Assembly (NCBI GenBank): GCA_009746045.1 | Contig: RPFO01000079.1 | Coordinates: forward strand, 3,160,828-3,224,827 | Direction: 5' to 3' | Length of the DNA: 64,000 nucleotides | Source: Mesostigma viride | Lineage: Eukaryota > Streptophyta > Mesostigmatophyceae > Mesostigmatales > Mesostigmataceae | Part shown: in pieces, positions 22,062-33,334 of the stretch | Layout of the letters: every line of letters begins with the position of its first letter | Numbering within the stretch: position 1 is the stretch's first letter | The notes under the pieces: model-generated | Seen by the model: the letters and a program-made list of their open reading frames with translations, nothing else | Databases searched by the model: none | Told to the model about the DNA's origin: nothing | Position numbers and translations under genes: made by a program

Positions 22062-25000
22062 CTAACAACACCAAAACATGCAACACCAATCGCCCGAACT
22101 TACTTGCAGCAAGCCTCCGCGTTCCCCCGAGCCGTAGCTGCACCGCCACGCCATCCGCCGCCCCTCGCCTGTCATGCACACACTCTCGATATTCAATTCC
22201 CCCGTCGACCCACTCGACACCCCCACCACCATGCCGCCAGGGAGCGCGACGTAGGATCCCCCCAGGAAGGGCTGCCTCGTGCCATTCTTCCCCACCACCT
22301 CAGCATTGGCCCCGTAGACAAAACCCCCGAATCCCAGCTCCGCGGGGGGGGCGCCACTGCTGCTCCGTGGCGGGGACACCTGGCCAGGCGCGCCCAGGGC
22401 TGACCCCGGCGGGCCGACCGCGAGGTGCCCCCCTGCCAGGGTCCACTGGGAGGCAGCTCCGTGGTGCTGCGCGGAGGGTGCTCGGAACGATGCGAATGGT
22501 TTAGGAACGCTGGCGTTAGGCACCTTGCCCTCGGGTGCGGTGGACCAGCGGTTGACAAGGTCCAGGCTCACAGGTGCGCTTGCCGCAAACTCGTTGGCCC
22601 GCCTCTGCACAGAGTGTCACAGGGAGAGCATGCAAATGCAAATGCAGATGTGTGCAAGTGTGCAAAGGTGCAAGTGTCCAAGGGTGCAAGGGTGCAAGGG
22701 TGCAAGGGTGCAAGGGTGCAAGGGTGCAAGTGTGCAAGTGTGCAAGTGTGCAAGTGTGCAAGTGTGCTAGTGTGCAAGTGTGCAAGTGTGCAAGTGTGCA
22801 AGTGTGCAAGTGTGCAAGTGTGCAGTTGTGCAAGTGTGCAGGTGTGCAAGTGTGCAGGTGTGCAAGTGTGCAGTTGTGCAAGTGTGCAGTTGTGCAAGGG
22901 TGCAAGGGTGCAAGTGTACAAGTGTGCAAGTGTGCAAGTGTGCAAGTGTGCAGTTGTGCCAGTGTGCAGTTGTGCCAGTGTGCAGTTGTGCCAGTGTGCA
23001 GTTGTGCAAGTGTGCAGTTGTGCAAGTGTGCAGTTGTGCAAGAGTGCAAGGGTGCAAGGGTGTAAGGGTGCAAAGGTGCAGGGGTGCAAGGGTGCAAGGG
23101 TGTAAGGGGGCAAGTGTGCAGTTGTGCAAGTGTGCAGTTGTGCCAGTGTGCAGTTGTGCAAGTGTGCAGTTGTGCAAGTGTGCAGTTGTGCAAGTGCAGA
23201 TGTGTGATGACATGTTTAACAAGAATAGAATGTGTTAGAACATGGTATGGGTGACCTCTGTATTTATCAGCATTACCACCATGTGTCCTACTCTGATGTT
23301 GGCAAATTGTGTCACCTGGCAGCTCCCAAACATGTCAAAAAATAACAATCGCAAGCGGAAACGGCATGCGCCATGAGGGTTCCATGATTTTCTTTTCCGA
23401 TGATTCCAAGCCCCCCGACTAGATTAGCGCAGGACATCCCTCCCCTGTATCCCACGGATGAATAGCCGCATCACATACTGCCCATAGACACGATCTACTA
23501 CGGATGTACAGCCACATTATATGTTATAACTATTCATGAGGCCACATCACATACTGCCCATAGACACGATCTACTACGGATATACAGCCACATTATATGT
23601 TATAACTATTTATGTGGCCGCATCACATACTGCCCATAGACACGATCTACTACGGATGTACAGCCACATAATATGTTATAACTATTCATGTGGCCACATC
23701 ACATACTGCCCATAGACACGATCTACTGCATCTGTCCATCAGTCTAAATCAGTCCTAAAGGATACGTTGGGTTCCATCACCAACCATGGCTTGAAGTCTC
23801 CTACAAGATCGACCCATTGGGTGGCAACTGCGAAGAACAGTTGAGTGTACCCGGGAGGGCCTCACCTGGGACCCACACCCTGGCAGGGTTGCCGCGTCCG
23901 CCTGCTGCCCCACTTTCTCCTCGCGGCTCACGGTGACAGTTGACAGTTTCCAGCGAGCGCCGACGCAATAGTGCGGCCCGTTCTCGTCCCCGCCAACCTC
24001 CCTGCCTGCATCTGCCGACATCACCGCGAACCGCACGCGCGTCCGCAGGCCGCTGTCCTCCACCAGACACGTCTCCACTGTCAGGGAGGAAGAGGAGGAG
24101 GATGGAGCCGTGCTGGTGCTGGCGTCTGGGGCATGCGCGACGTTGGGCAGCCAGGCCGGCGGGAGGGAGCGGGGGAGGCAGCAGTAGCTACCGCTGGGGT
24201 GGGACGCCAGAAGGCTCTGGCCATCTGCATCAAAAAGCCAAGACAGCGAATAGAGGGTTTTAGGGAAACAGTAAGAAACTGTTTTAAGAGCAAATAGAGA
24301 ATTATACGGGGGACGATAGAAAGTCTATTGAGCGCAAGTAAAGGATTATAAGGGGTCAAAAAGGAACTCTTTTGAGAGCAAATAGAGGATCGAACTGGGG
24401 CAATAAGCAACTCAAGTTTTCCACGCGGATTTCCTCAACATTATTTTCCCTCTCGATTGCACGTCTCCTTTCTATGGCTTTGTTACCTAGGCCCCCGCCC
24501 CGCTTTGAGCTTCTCCAACTTGTACTGTCGCATACGGCAAGGAAACATAATCAGCCATTCAGTTCACGGCCGATGCAGGGAGAAGAGCTGCGCGACGGAG
24601 CACGCCAGAACACCTATGTCCGCCACCCAGGAGCATTACACTTAAGGCTGCCCCTGAGTGAGCATGCCATGTGTTACCACCTAACAGGTTTTGCATTACA
24701 ACTTTGTTTGCCGCCTGATAGGAAGTACACTTGAAAATTTGACACCAAGTGAGAGTTGCCTGCTGCTACAAGCTGGTTCGGTACAGCGTTACCTGCGGCC
24801 AGCGGCCCCATACACCGGTACCTGTGGTTACCCTCAAGCGAGGCTTACCTGCTGTTTACCAGCTTGTACTCGGTATGCCATGACAGTCGTTCACGCCTTC
24901 AGTTGGGTTCGCCGTATACATCGGGCCAACCCCGACTTAAGGCGTAAGCCCAACTTACATCGAAAATGACTGTACCTGTGGCCCCACAACGTCTCTTTGC

Positions 25001-26725
25001 CCTCATGTCCACATCACCTGATGCACCCTCCCCCGGCAGGTTGGAGGACATCGACTTGTGCAGCGTGGCCGCGTCGGCCTCACACCCGACCGTCGGGTTC
25101 AGGTAGCGCATCTCGCACTGGATGCTGACGCCCGCGTCGCCGCCCAGGGACACTGGCCGCATGAGGCACTGCGTCCTCCAATCAAAGAGCTTGATGTCCC
25201 AGTCGCGGAACGCAGAGGGGACCACGCTGTACGGTAGCTCCTATAGAAAAAGAGACATGGGTGGGCGGGGGGGGGGCGGGCGGGGGGGGGCGCGCAGAGA
25301 GGGCGGTGGCAATGCAGAAGAGGTTCGCGCACAGGCCAGTATAATGAGCAATTGGAGTCATGAGCAATCAGCGCTGCCACCATGCCGAGGATTATACCCA
25401 CAAAAGTACGATTATGGTTATCATGATCACATGGTCATGATGAGCGCATGGAATATGCGTCCACTATGTGATCCGCCAGTGCCGTTTTCGAGCTCCATCT
25501 CATTGCCATCCACCTGAACGACTCGGAAACGCGGATAGACCCGAGGCAGACTTGGCGGGATAAGTATAGTAAGGGATTCTCACGACATCAAGCCTCTGCT
25601 GGTTGTCCCATCGATACAGTTTAAAACAAGAACGAGGACGATTGACCGCCGATCGGGTAATGGGAAAATGGGTGACATTCCCTTGTGCAAACCAGGGTTG
25701 GGCGTCAAGGGCATTACGTTACGTGCACCACGTATTGCCGTGGACGTAATTGCGTGTGTTTTACGTTGCGCTTTACGTGGCAAAAAATGGCACGTAATGC
25801 CTTTACATACGTTGACCCTTTAAGTTGCCGTTCTACATCATTTTACGCGTTAATACGTAACGTAAAGTGGACATAACGTAAACCCATGTGGGAATGTCGG
25901 CAGATAATGGCAAGGTGAAGGGGCTCTAGTGAGGTCTTGTAGGCCTAATGGCGCCGCGTCGAGCCGCGTCGGCGCGGCGCCAGGTGGTGCACAGACAGCA
26001 GTGTCTAGTTTTTGCCATGGAAATCGTGGAAAATCATGAGCTTTTGTGCGGTCTTGCGTTTTTACGTCACGTTACGTATTTACGTTACGCACGTAAACCT
26101 TAACGTTTTACGTCACCATTTTTTGTGTTTACGCTACGTCAACTCCCTGGCCCCCTTTACGCCCAACCCTAGTGCGAACGGGGGATGAATGATGATTGAT
26201 AACAATTGCATGGCTCCAGCGCCAGCGCTCTAATCTCGGGGGAGGTAAACAACGGCGGCAAGCAGGCTTTGTCTCGATGGAAGGGCCCGGATAAGTCGAT
26301 AAGACACGCCCATGCTTGCACAATGGGGAAGCGCAATGGAAAAGATGTGAGCGACGTACCAGGGGCTGCCCCTTGGAATTGAAATTTGCCGTATAGCCGT
26401 CCCATTCGCCGGTGGCATTTCCCGAAAATGTCACCCAGGCATTCTCTGCTGCTGGCGCAGAAGGAATCGGTTTATCCGGAATATTGGGGATGACTCTGGT
26501 TTGGGCGGTATGGGATTTTCCTTGCGGTCCTTCGCTCATAGCGTGGACACAAACTCGCCCTTGCTGCCGAGACGGTACAGCGGTGCGCAGATTTAAGGGC
26601 GTACAGTATTGTCCGGCTCGGTGCCTTACATCACAAATCCTGACAACGCGAGCTTTAATAGCAAGCTTTACAACGGAATTCTGACATGACCGCGTGATAG
26701 GTTGAGTCTGTGCTGCCGAATTCAT
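22062..26725 (-). CDS. DUF3598-like protein, four exons, 447 aa
   Basis: Exons (minus): 26360-26725, 25018-25240, 23866-24077, 22062-22604. Phases agree at every junction, all introns are GT-AG, and the sum is 447 codons plus stop. The N-terminal ~85 residues are rich in Ser/Thr/Arg/Gln and poor in acids, and could be a plastid or mitochondrial transit peptide. Then come WVTFSGNATGEWDGY, ELPYSVVPSAFRDWDIKLFDW with NPTVGCEADAATLHK, VETCLVEDSGLRTRVRF, and a glycine-rich C-terminal part with LGFGGFVYGANAEVV and LPGGMVVGVSS. The GEWDGY...DW-TQC...PTVGCEAD pattern recalls the lipocalin-like DUF3598 family of algae and plants. The function is unknown and I propose none. The start was chosen as the only Met before the conserved part. 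Intron 1 holds a hAT-type MITE, intron 3 two minisatellites. Confidence 0.7.
22655..23205. repeat. 8-bp minisatellite (GTGCAAGT-type), ~550 bp
   Basis: Tandem array with unit GTGCAAGT and variants (GTGCAAGG, GTGCAGTT, GTGCCAGT) in blocks. It lies in intron 3 of the DUF3598-like gene, starting ~50 bases upstream (minus sense) of the exon 4 acceptor. Because the unit has 8 bases and few stops, open frames run through it on both strands; they are not genes. Confidence 0.95.
23472..23727. repeat. 76-bp tandem repeat, ~3.4 copies
   Basis: Unit begins CACATACTGCCCATAGACAC; copies start at 23472, 23548, 23624 and 23700. It lies in intron 3 of the DUF3598-like gene. Confidence 0.95.
25490..25615 (+). 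mobile_element. Diverged Penelope-like 3' fragment
   Basis: Blocks CATC..CCTGAACGACTCG, AACGCGGA and CTGCTGGTTGTC occur in the order seen in the 3' region of the long Penelope-like copies, with many differences. It lies in intron 1 of the DUF3598-like gene. Confidence 0.5.
25693..26171. mobile_element. hAT-type MITE, 479 bp
   Basis: Ends CAGGGTTGGGCGTCAAGGG and, inverted, TAGGGTTGGGCGTAAAGGG. The flanks GTGCAAAC (25685-25692) and GTGCGAAC (26172-26179) form an 8-base target duplication with one change. The interior is crowded with TTACGT/ACGTAA motifs on both sides, as in hAT subterminal repeats. No coding sequence. It sits in intron 1 of the DUF3598-like gene. Confidence 0.85.
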
Positions 26726-27879
26726 CTTAACCTCTAGTGCAAGTTACAGGTTGTTTGTGTGATGTGGAGAAAACCACCTCGACTAAACGAGCGCCTGTGA
26801 TCCTTGACAAATTAATGTCAGTATCCGGGCATCGCTCTAGCGCGTCCTCAAAGCAGACAATCCACGACACGCCACGCTATTAATGGCAGGTGTGCAGTTC
26901 GCAAGAGCGAGCAGCTTGCTTCTTTGTCAGTGTCTTGGTTCAAATATGGGGTTGCCAGGCAATCAGCCTAGAATATTGTTGCGTTATTGAGTATTGACAC
27001 CAAAGCTGTGCATAGCCATTATTTGCTAGCACGCTGGCACTAGCTAGTGGCTACCCATAATCCCAATTATTTGCCAGGTTGTCCACCAGAATTCCTCTTC
27101 CCCCGAGTCCGAACTCCGAAGACTCCGAGGTTCTGTTATAGTTTTGCCAGGTCTGGCCGCTGGGTTTGTTGTTGTTGTGTCCCACGCCGCACAGGAGCAG
27201 CAGAGAATCTGTAGTGGCCGAGGGCCGGATATATTCTAGTCTGGAGCGCTGTAACTAGAGCGAAGAAAGCATAAAAAGTTCGTTGTTGGAAATGTTTCCG
27301 CATAGCCGTAACAGACCTCCGTACTTGACGGCAGTACCTTAGATTAGTACGGCAGCAGAAGATCATTAACCAGCATATTGTAGCACATTGTGCTCCATTA
27401 TTTTGACGGCCGAGGCGACCCCCGTCACGTGCGCAGCTGCAGAAACCAAGTCGGCCATGATCATTGCATTTTGTCGAGGATACCCGCCGAACTCCGAGTG
27501 AAGGCGAAGGATGATAAATGCTCCTTGACATTGCACAGGCACCCTTAGACAAAGCCCAGAGCGTCTTTCCTTTATTGACAGGTAGCTGGCCAGGCAGCGA
27601 GTAGACGAGGATGCAATGGACATCGGAACGACCGGCACGGCATAACTGTAGCTGAAGGGGTAAAAAGTGATTCTGCAAGCGCCTCTAAGCATCTACCGAA
27701 CATGAAGGTCCGCAAATGCCTCGTATGATATACATTGACATGAGTAGTGCGTACATAATACGGTCGTAGTCTAGGACGTTGTTCCTTTTTTTGTATCCGC
27801 CAATACGTAAGCAGGGAAATCCATTCCTCATTTAAGCAGGGCATTTTGTTCCTCGTTACCTTGCTGCCCTGACCTGCAG
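26726..27879. other. Spacer between divergent genes; first exon(s) of the zinc-knuckle gene not located
   Basis: The DUF3598-like gene starts leftward at 26725, and the zinc-knuckle gene needs at least one more 5' exon to the left of 27880, so a shared promoter region is likely here. A minus-strand stretch near 27380-27530 (GAFIILRLHSEFGGYPRQNA...) looks protein-like but I could not place it. Confidence 0.45.
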
Positions 27880-30800
27880 ACGGAGGAAAAGCACAAAAAG
27901 GACAAAGTGAAATCTGCCGATAAGGAAAGTTTCCAGAAGAAACGGCGGCTAGATGACGCCCCGGAGAGCGGCACGAAGCCCAAGAAATTCAAGCCGGTCG
28001 CCCACGGGAAGAGTGCTCCAAACAGGCAGGCGAAGGCTTCCGCCGAGTCGGTGGCGGAAAAGAAGGTGGGTACTAGAACGTGCTGCTTGGGTACTAGGGC
28101 CCACGCGAGTGGCGACTTGTCTGGGTCATCCTGTAACTGCTAACTTGTCGGGGTTATGTGATGTGTGCTCATGCAGGGAAAATGGTGCAAAGCTGAGACC
28201 GTACTATTACTTAGCACTGTGGGCACGTCTCTTGTGTGGGGGCGCGTTGCTTTCTGCTTGTGGGTCTCCATGGGAAAAGCCCCTGCCATTGCAGACTGAT
28301 TTTCTTTCGTCGCACTCATAGTGGCTGGGAAGGGTTGTCACAAGTAAGCCCATCAGTTGATCACAACCTGATTATTCGGCCACTTTATAATCAGGCAGCA
28401 ATGCCGCAGGTACCTGTAAGTTGTACACGGCCTCTTCTCGGCATCATCTCAACAAGCTGCGCCAAATGTATGCCTGTTCTAGCGCGTAGGTGTGGTGACC
28501 TCATCAGTGCCCCGGTTAGCAGTGGGCTGCGCACTGGGAGTAGTCAAACTTTGCCTGGGGCAACCTGCCGTAGAAGATGGGACGGGCAACTGCCAATGGT
28601 GCATGAGAGGAGTTAAAGGCTGTATTTCTTGATTAAGGACTAGATTTAAAAAGCTGTCATTGTCTCGCGACCTCTTGCCACCTTGTGTGTCGTCTACACA
28701 ACTTCTGTTACCATTCACCACGACCCCTCTTGCTGACTTCTTCAAGTGATGCGATTGCCCTCCAATCGCGTTTTCCAATAACCATGTGATGGCCCCCCAA
28801 ACATGTGATGGCCTCTTATATCATCTGCCCATCGCCCTTACTGATGGCCCCCCAAACATGTGATGGCCTCTTATATCATCTGCCCATCGCCCTTACTGAT
28901 GGGACCCCAAACATGTGATGGCCTCTTATATCATCTGCCCATCGCCCTTACTGATGGCCCCCCAAACATGTGATGGCCTCTTATATCATCTGCCCATCGC
29001 CCTTACTGATGGCCCCCCAAACATGTGATGGCCTCTTATATCATCTGCCCATCACCCTTACTGATGGCCCCCCAAACATGTGATGGCCTCTTATATCATC
29101 TGCCCATCGCCCTTACTGATGGCCCCCCAAACATGTGATGGCCTCTTATATCATCTGCCCATCGCCCTTACTGATGGCCCCCCAAACATGTGATGGCCTC
29201 TTATATCATCTGCCCATCGCCCTTACTGATGGCCCCCCAAACATGTGATGGCCTCTTATATCATCTGCCCATCGCCCTTACTGCCGTGCTGCCCATGCCC
29301 CCAATGTGCTGTCCGTGGCCCCCAGCTGCTGGCGTGTCGCAACTGCGGGTCCACGGACCACCTGATGCGTGACTGTCCCAAACCCAAGACCTGCTTCCTC
29401 TGCCACACGTCCGACCATGACCACTCGCAGGTAATAGTGACCACGGCAACTCTTATGGCTATAGCGACCATGATCACTTGCAGGTAGAGTGAGCACGACC
29501 ACTCCCAGGTAATAGTGACCACGGCAACTCCTATGGCTATAGCAACCATGACCATTGCAGGTAGAGTGAGCACGATCGCTCCCAGGTAATAGTGACCACG
29601 GCAACTCCTATGGCTATAGCAACCATGACCATTGCAGGTAGAGTGAGCACGATCGCTCCCAGGTATGGTGACCATGGGCACTCCCAGGTATAATGCCCAA
29701 ACTCTTCTACCATATACTTGTCGGATATGTTTTGGATACATGATCTGTTTCCCCAGGGCCGCTGGTGCCAGCTGTCTTAAGTTCGTCATTCCTGACATTG
29801 TAGTCCTTTACCTCGTGCAGGCTGGCCTGGCGTTCATCCGTTTCTACCCTGCGTGCCAGTCTGTTTTTATAGTCGTGCGGTGCCATCAGCATTGGCTAAT
29901 ACTTGGCAAAGTTGCTCTGGTTTTGTGCCATTGGGTAGCGAGGAAGGGGGTACCTTATAGGAGTTGTTTATGATAATGTAACCTTTTTAAAATACCCATG
30001 ACGCGCTTTCTTTGCCCGCCCGCCCGCCCGCTTGCCCGCCCACAACCCACCCTCACAGCCAGAAAGCCAGGCTGCCCACCGCTCCCTGACATCTTCTCCC
30101 CTGACAGATATGAATTCTCCCTCCCCCCCTCCATTCCACTGAATGATTTACCCAATACCCGCCCCCCATTTTGGTATTCTGCCTAACCTCGTATCCCCCC
30201 TTCCCCCTCTCCCGAAGCTTTGAGGACTTCCCCATCTTTATTCCTATCTGTGTTTGTTATTCTTGTCTTCTAACTTGCACGCCTGCTGGTGTATACTGCA
30301 CGTGGCCGTCCCTTTCGTGCAGTGTCCCAAGAACCCAAAGCGGAAGGACCTGCCCAAAGACGCTTGCCGCGCATGTGGGCAGGTACGCACACATTTTAGG
30401 GCGGTGTGGGTGTCCATGCCACTGCATGAATGAATACGAGTACTAACTAGCGGTCACATAGCACCGCCCAGACAGGCATGAAAAGAGCCTCTGGAGGTAC
30501 CTTGCTGGACCATATGCAGAATGAAATTGTGTAGTAGTATAACGCAATATGTAGCTTAGTAGTAAGTATCAAGGAGACAAGTATGATAGTATAACGGAAT
30601 AGTAGACTACTCATGTAGTAGTTTGATGAAATAACAGTACAGTACTACAGTAGTACAAGGAAATTATATGGATAGCATTCAATAGAGTAGTATAATGCAA
30701 TAATATAATATAGTAGCATGCTGAAATAATGAGTTATTGGAAGTTGCAAACGCCACCTTGTTTTCCAAGCCCGCGGCTGCACATTCTTGTCCACCTCATG

Positions 30801-32875
30801 GACGCTTCCGCTTGAACGTGGCACTGCATATCTGCTCGGACAACTTTCCCTTCCTCTCTTCCTTGCCTGTCTTGGTGGTATGACACGCCCGCAGGTGGGC
30901 CACGTCAAGCGGCTGTGCCCCAACAAGCCCACACACAGCTACGGCGGCGCCGCCGTGTGCTTCGTCTGCCAGGGACCCCACCTCGCCCGCTACTGCAGCC
31001 AGGCAAGTAGCCGTGTGCGGCCATGCACCTTGTGATTCATTTCTTGCCCTCTCTCCCTTTCCTCCCTCTTCCTAACCTACCCCTTAAATCCCGTACAATG
31101 AACCACGCACCCACACTAATGCACGGCGAACCATGTACAATGCACACTTCTACCGAGCCCTCCCCCGATGCTCCTGTAATGAGCCAACCATAGTGAACCG
31201 TGTATAGTGCCCCGTGCCCCGTACGGGAACCATGATGCTACCGCACGGGCAAGAGTTGACTAGCACACCTGTTTCCCTGGCTGTTTACCTAATTAGGGTT
31301 GCCATCTTTCCCCAGAAATGCCCCCACTTTTGGGGGGCCTTTTGGGTCCTCTCCAATACCGTCACAAGGCCATCACGAGACCTTGTAAAGTATAATTGGA
31401 ACTATGCATCTGCATGCGCTCATCGACAATGCCTCTGCATGGGCTCATGCACAGGCATGCGTCCTATGGCACCTCATGATGAGGACACACGTGCGTTAAC
31501 GGGCTCACCGGGTATGCTCTCTCCCGCGGTTGCTCCTGTGCTTGCTTTTTCTGCGGAGGCTGTCCTGCTCTCGGCTTCCTTCGGTTGCATTCCTGGGATT
31601 GGTTGTCTCTGGTTGCGTCCTCTGTCGTTCATCGCCGCAGAACGCCCCCGTGGAGAAGCGCACATGCCGGATATGCAAGGCGGTGGGCCACATCAAGGCT
31701 GACTGCCCGCAGGCCAGCAAGAAGGTGCGTCCCAGTACCAGGTACCAGGTACCAGGTACCAGGCACAGTTGTATAACTAATTATAGCCCCGCTCAGCTAC
31801 TAAACCTGCAGGCCTAAACAACAAGGTGCGTCGTTGGCTTCTCCCTAGTGTCCATGACGTTGGCGTGTAGCCCTGCACCCACAAGTATAGCGATCCTGGC
31901 ACGACATTGGCACAAGCTGTCCTTATTAAAGTACTACTATACCATCTACTGCGCTAGTGGTAGATGATCTGCCCAGAGCTTTATCATAGTCTAAATGCCT
32001 TGGAACACAGAAAGTTTGGATTCTCCTGGCCTTAGCGTCCACTTGGCTTGGGTTAATGCTGGCAGCATCACTACCGTGATGCCGCCAGCACACGCCTGCT
32101 GTGCGGAGATCTCTCCTGGGTGTATCAAGTCAGGAGCGTCATTTGTCACCAACTTGCAGCTGTGGGTTGGCGCATGCACTTCAATGCACTAGCAATGACA
32201 GCAGTTTGTTGTTCAGATACACAGAAGTTTATCTATGCACAAATACTACCTAGTCGTGAAATATCACATGAGCAGTGGTCCATGTTGCCCCTAAAGGATC
32301 ACTGACTTCCTAACGTTTACAACTTCACGTTTTTCTTATGTAGTGTTGGCATGTGCTGTGGTTACTTCTAGCCATGTTGTGGCCATGTTGTGGCCAAGTG
32401 TGAGTTGTTCCACTGTCACTTTTGCTTCATCGAGATGGAAATGGCAATGGCACTGCACACGTGATGGTTGACGATGTAGGCCATGCAACCAGGCTTGGCA
32501 TGCAGTATGTTCAGTATCTCCTGTCTCATTTACGTACTATGTCTTACTTGCTGTGTATGATCTAATGTGTCAATTGTGGCTGCTGAGTTGCAGATTGTCT
32601 TTGGGAAGGAGGGCAAGGAAACGAAGGCCAATGCCAAAAAGGATTCTGGAAAGAAGGACAAGGCCTCAGATGGGGACAAGAAGCCTGGAAATAAGAAGGA
32701 GAAGAAGGCTGACGTGCCGGCGTCCAAAAGGGACAAGAAGCAGAAGTCTGATGCGGAGGGCCCAGGGGAGAAGAGCCCGAAGCCAGCCAAGGAGAGCAAG
32801 AAAGAGAAGGACGCAAGTGGTCGGAAGGACGTGAAAACAGCAGAGGCTGGCAGTAAGCGGCAGAAAGCAAAGTAG
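27880..32875 (+). CDS. CCHC zinc-knuckle protein (ZCCHC9/CNBP-like), 5' end missing from model
   Basis: Six exons: 27880-28065, 29326-29430, 30323-30382, 30895-31002, 31641-31724, 32594-32875, all phase 0, giving 274 codons before the stop. The frame stays open upstream of 27880 without a Met until a stop at 27832, so a first exon is missing. The N-terminal part is basic (EEKHKKDK, FQKKRRLDD, KPKKFKP), probably nuclear or nucleolar. Five knuckles follow: CRNCGSTDHLMRDC, CFLCHTSDHDHSQC, CRACGQVGHVKRLC, CFVCQGPHLARYC (one residue short before His) and CRICKAVGHIKADC. The C-terminal ~90 residues are Lys/Glu-rich. Such proteins bind single-stranded nucleic acid, often in rRNA processing; that role is inferred. 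The fourth junction (31003) is a GC-AG intron. Introns 1 and 2 hold minisatellites. Confidence 0.8.
28786..29280. repeat. 55-bp minisatellite, nine copies
   Basis: Unit begins with TGATGGCCCCCCAAACATGT; nine head-to-tail copies are almost identical. It ends 45 bases before the acceptor of zinc-knuckle exon 2, inside intron 1. Confidence 0.95.
29413..29665. repeat. ~77-bp minisatellite built from a splice donor
   Basis: Starts inside the end of zinc-knuckle exon 2 (GACCATGACCACTCGCAG, then GTAATAGTGACC) and repeats about three times at 29431, 29509 and 29586. Each unit carries two further versions of the exon end, such as GACCATGATCACTTGCAG and GAGCACGACCACTCCCAG, each followed by a GTA donor-like triplet. 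Confidence 0.85.
30446..30730. repeat. AT-rich low-complexity stretch
   Basis: Irregular repeats of AGTAGTATAA and related words in intron 3 of the zinc-knuckle gene; the exact period drifts. Confidence 0.6.
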
Positions 32876-33084
32876 ACCCCATGGTCATTTTCGCTCCCTG
32901 GGACTATCATTGAGACTACTGTGAGATTCGATCCACTGGTTCATATTGGAGAATTTACTTGCTCCGCTCTCCAGTAAAGAGCATTTTCGCAGTTGGGCTA
33001 TAGCTAGGGATGCCTTCGGATCATCCCGCGAAATCATGCAAGAGGTCCTGTGTTCGAATCCAGTATCGCACCAAACTATTTCGC

Positions 33085-33089
33085 TGTAA
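33085..33089 (+). promoter_or_regulatory. Candidate TGTAA poly(A) signal of the zinc-knuckle gene
   Basis: TGTAA, the usual poly(A) signal of chlorophyte nuclear genes, lies 210 bases after the stop codon at 32875. It is the first such motif I noticed downstream. Confidence 0.45.
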
Positions 33090-33334
33090 ATCCTAACGAC
33101 TACATCCCCGCCAGTGGTGCTCGTGGCCGGGATATACTGGATGCTGAACAAGGCTGAAAGTGCTCTGGACACGAGTCGCGAGTGCTGCAGCCACATGCAG
33201 ATAGTACTTTAAGTACTTGCGTGTCATGCCCATGGGCATGCCACATGTGGAGTACTATGCTAGTCTCATTAGAAAAATAATTAGACGAAAGTTGCAATTA
33301 TCGTCTGCATAATGTGCCCCAACCATAAAGACAT

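Noticed and set aside
22516-23238. Long open frames on both strands with Cys-rich repeats (period 8 residues)
   Set aside because: They are translations of an 8-base tandem repeat; the repeat length makes all frames look alike. It lies in an intron of a supported gene.
22655-23727. CRISPR-like repeated arrays
   Set aside because: Tandem units without spacers; eukaryotic minisatellites.
27136-27692. Possible minus-strand gene between the two divergent genes
   Set aside because: Two overlapping frames with some protein-like stretches but no family, no consistent exon pattern, and the region should hold the missing 5' exon of the plus-strand gene.
29256-29798. 180-residue minus-strand frame
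   Set aside because: Runs antisense across a real exon and a ~77-base minisatellite.
32990-33075. tRNA-like B-box (GTTCGAATCC) with nearby A-box-like sequence
   Set aside because: No cloverleaf can be drawn: the T-stem does not pair and the anticodon loop would have nine bases. At most a tRNA-derived SINE relic. It lies in the 3' flank of the zinc-knuckle gene.
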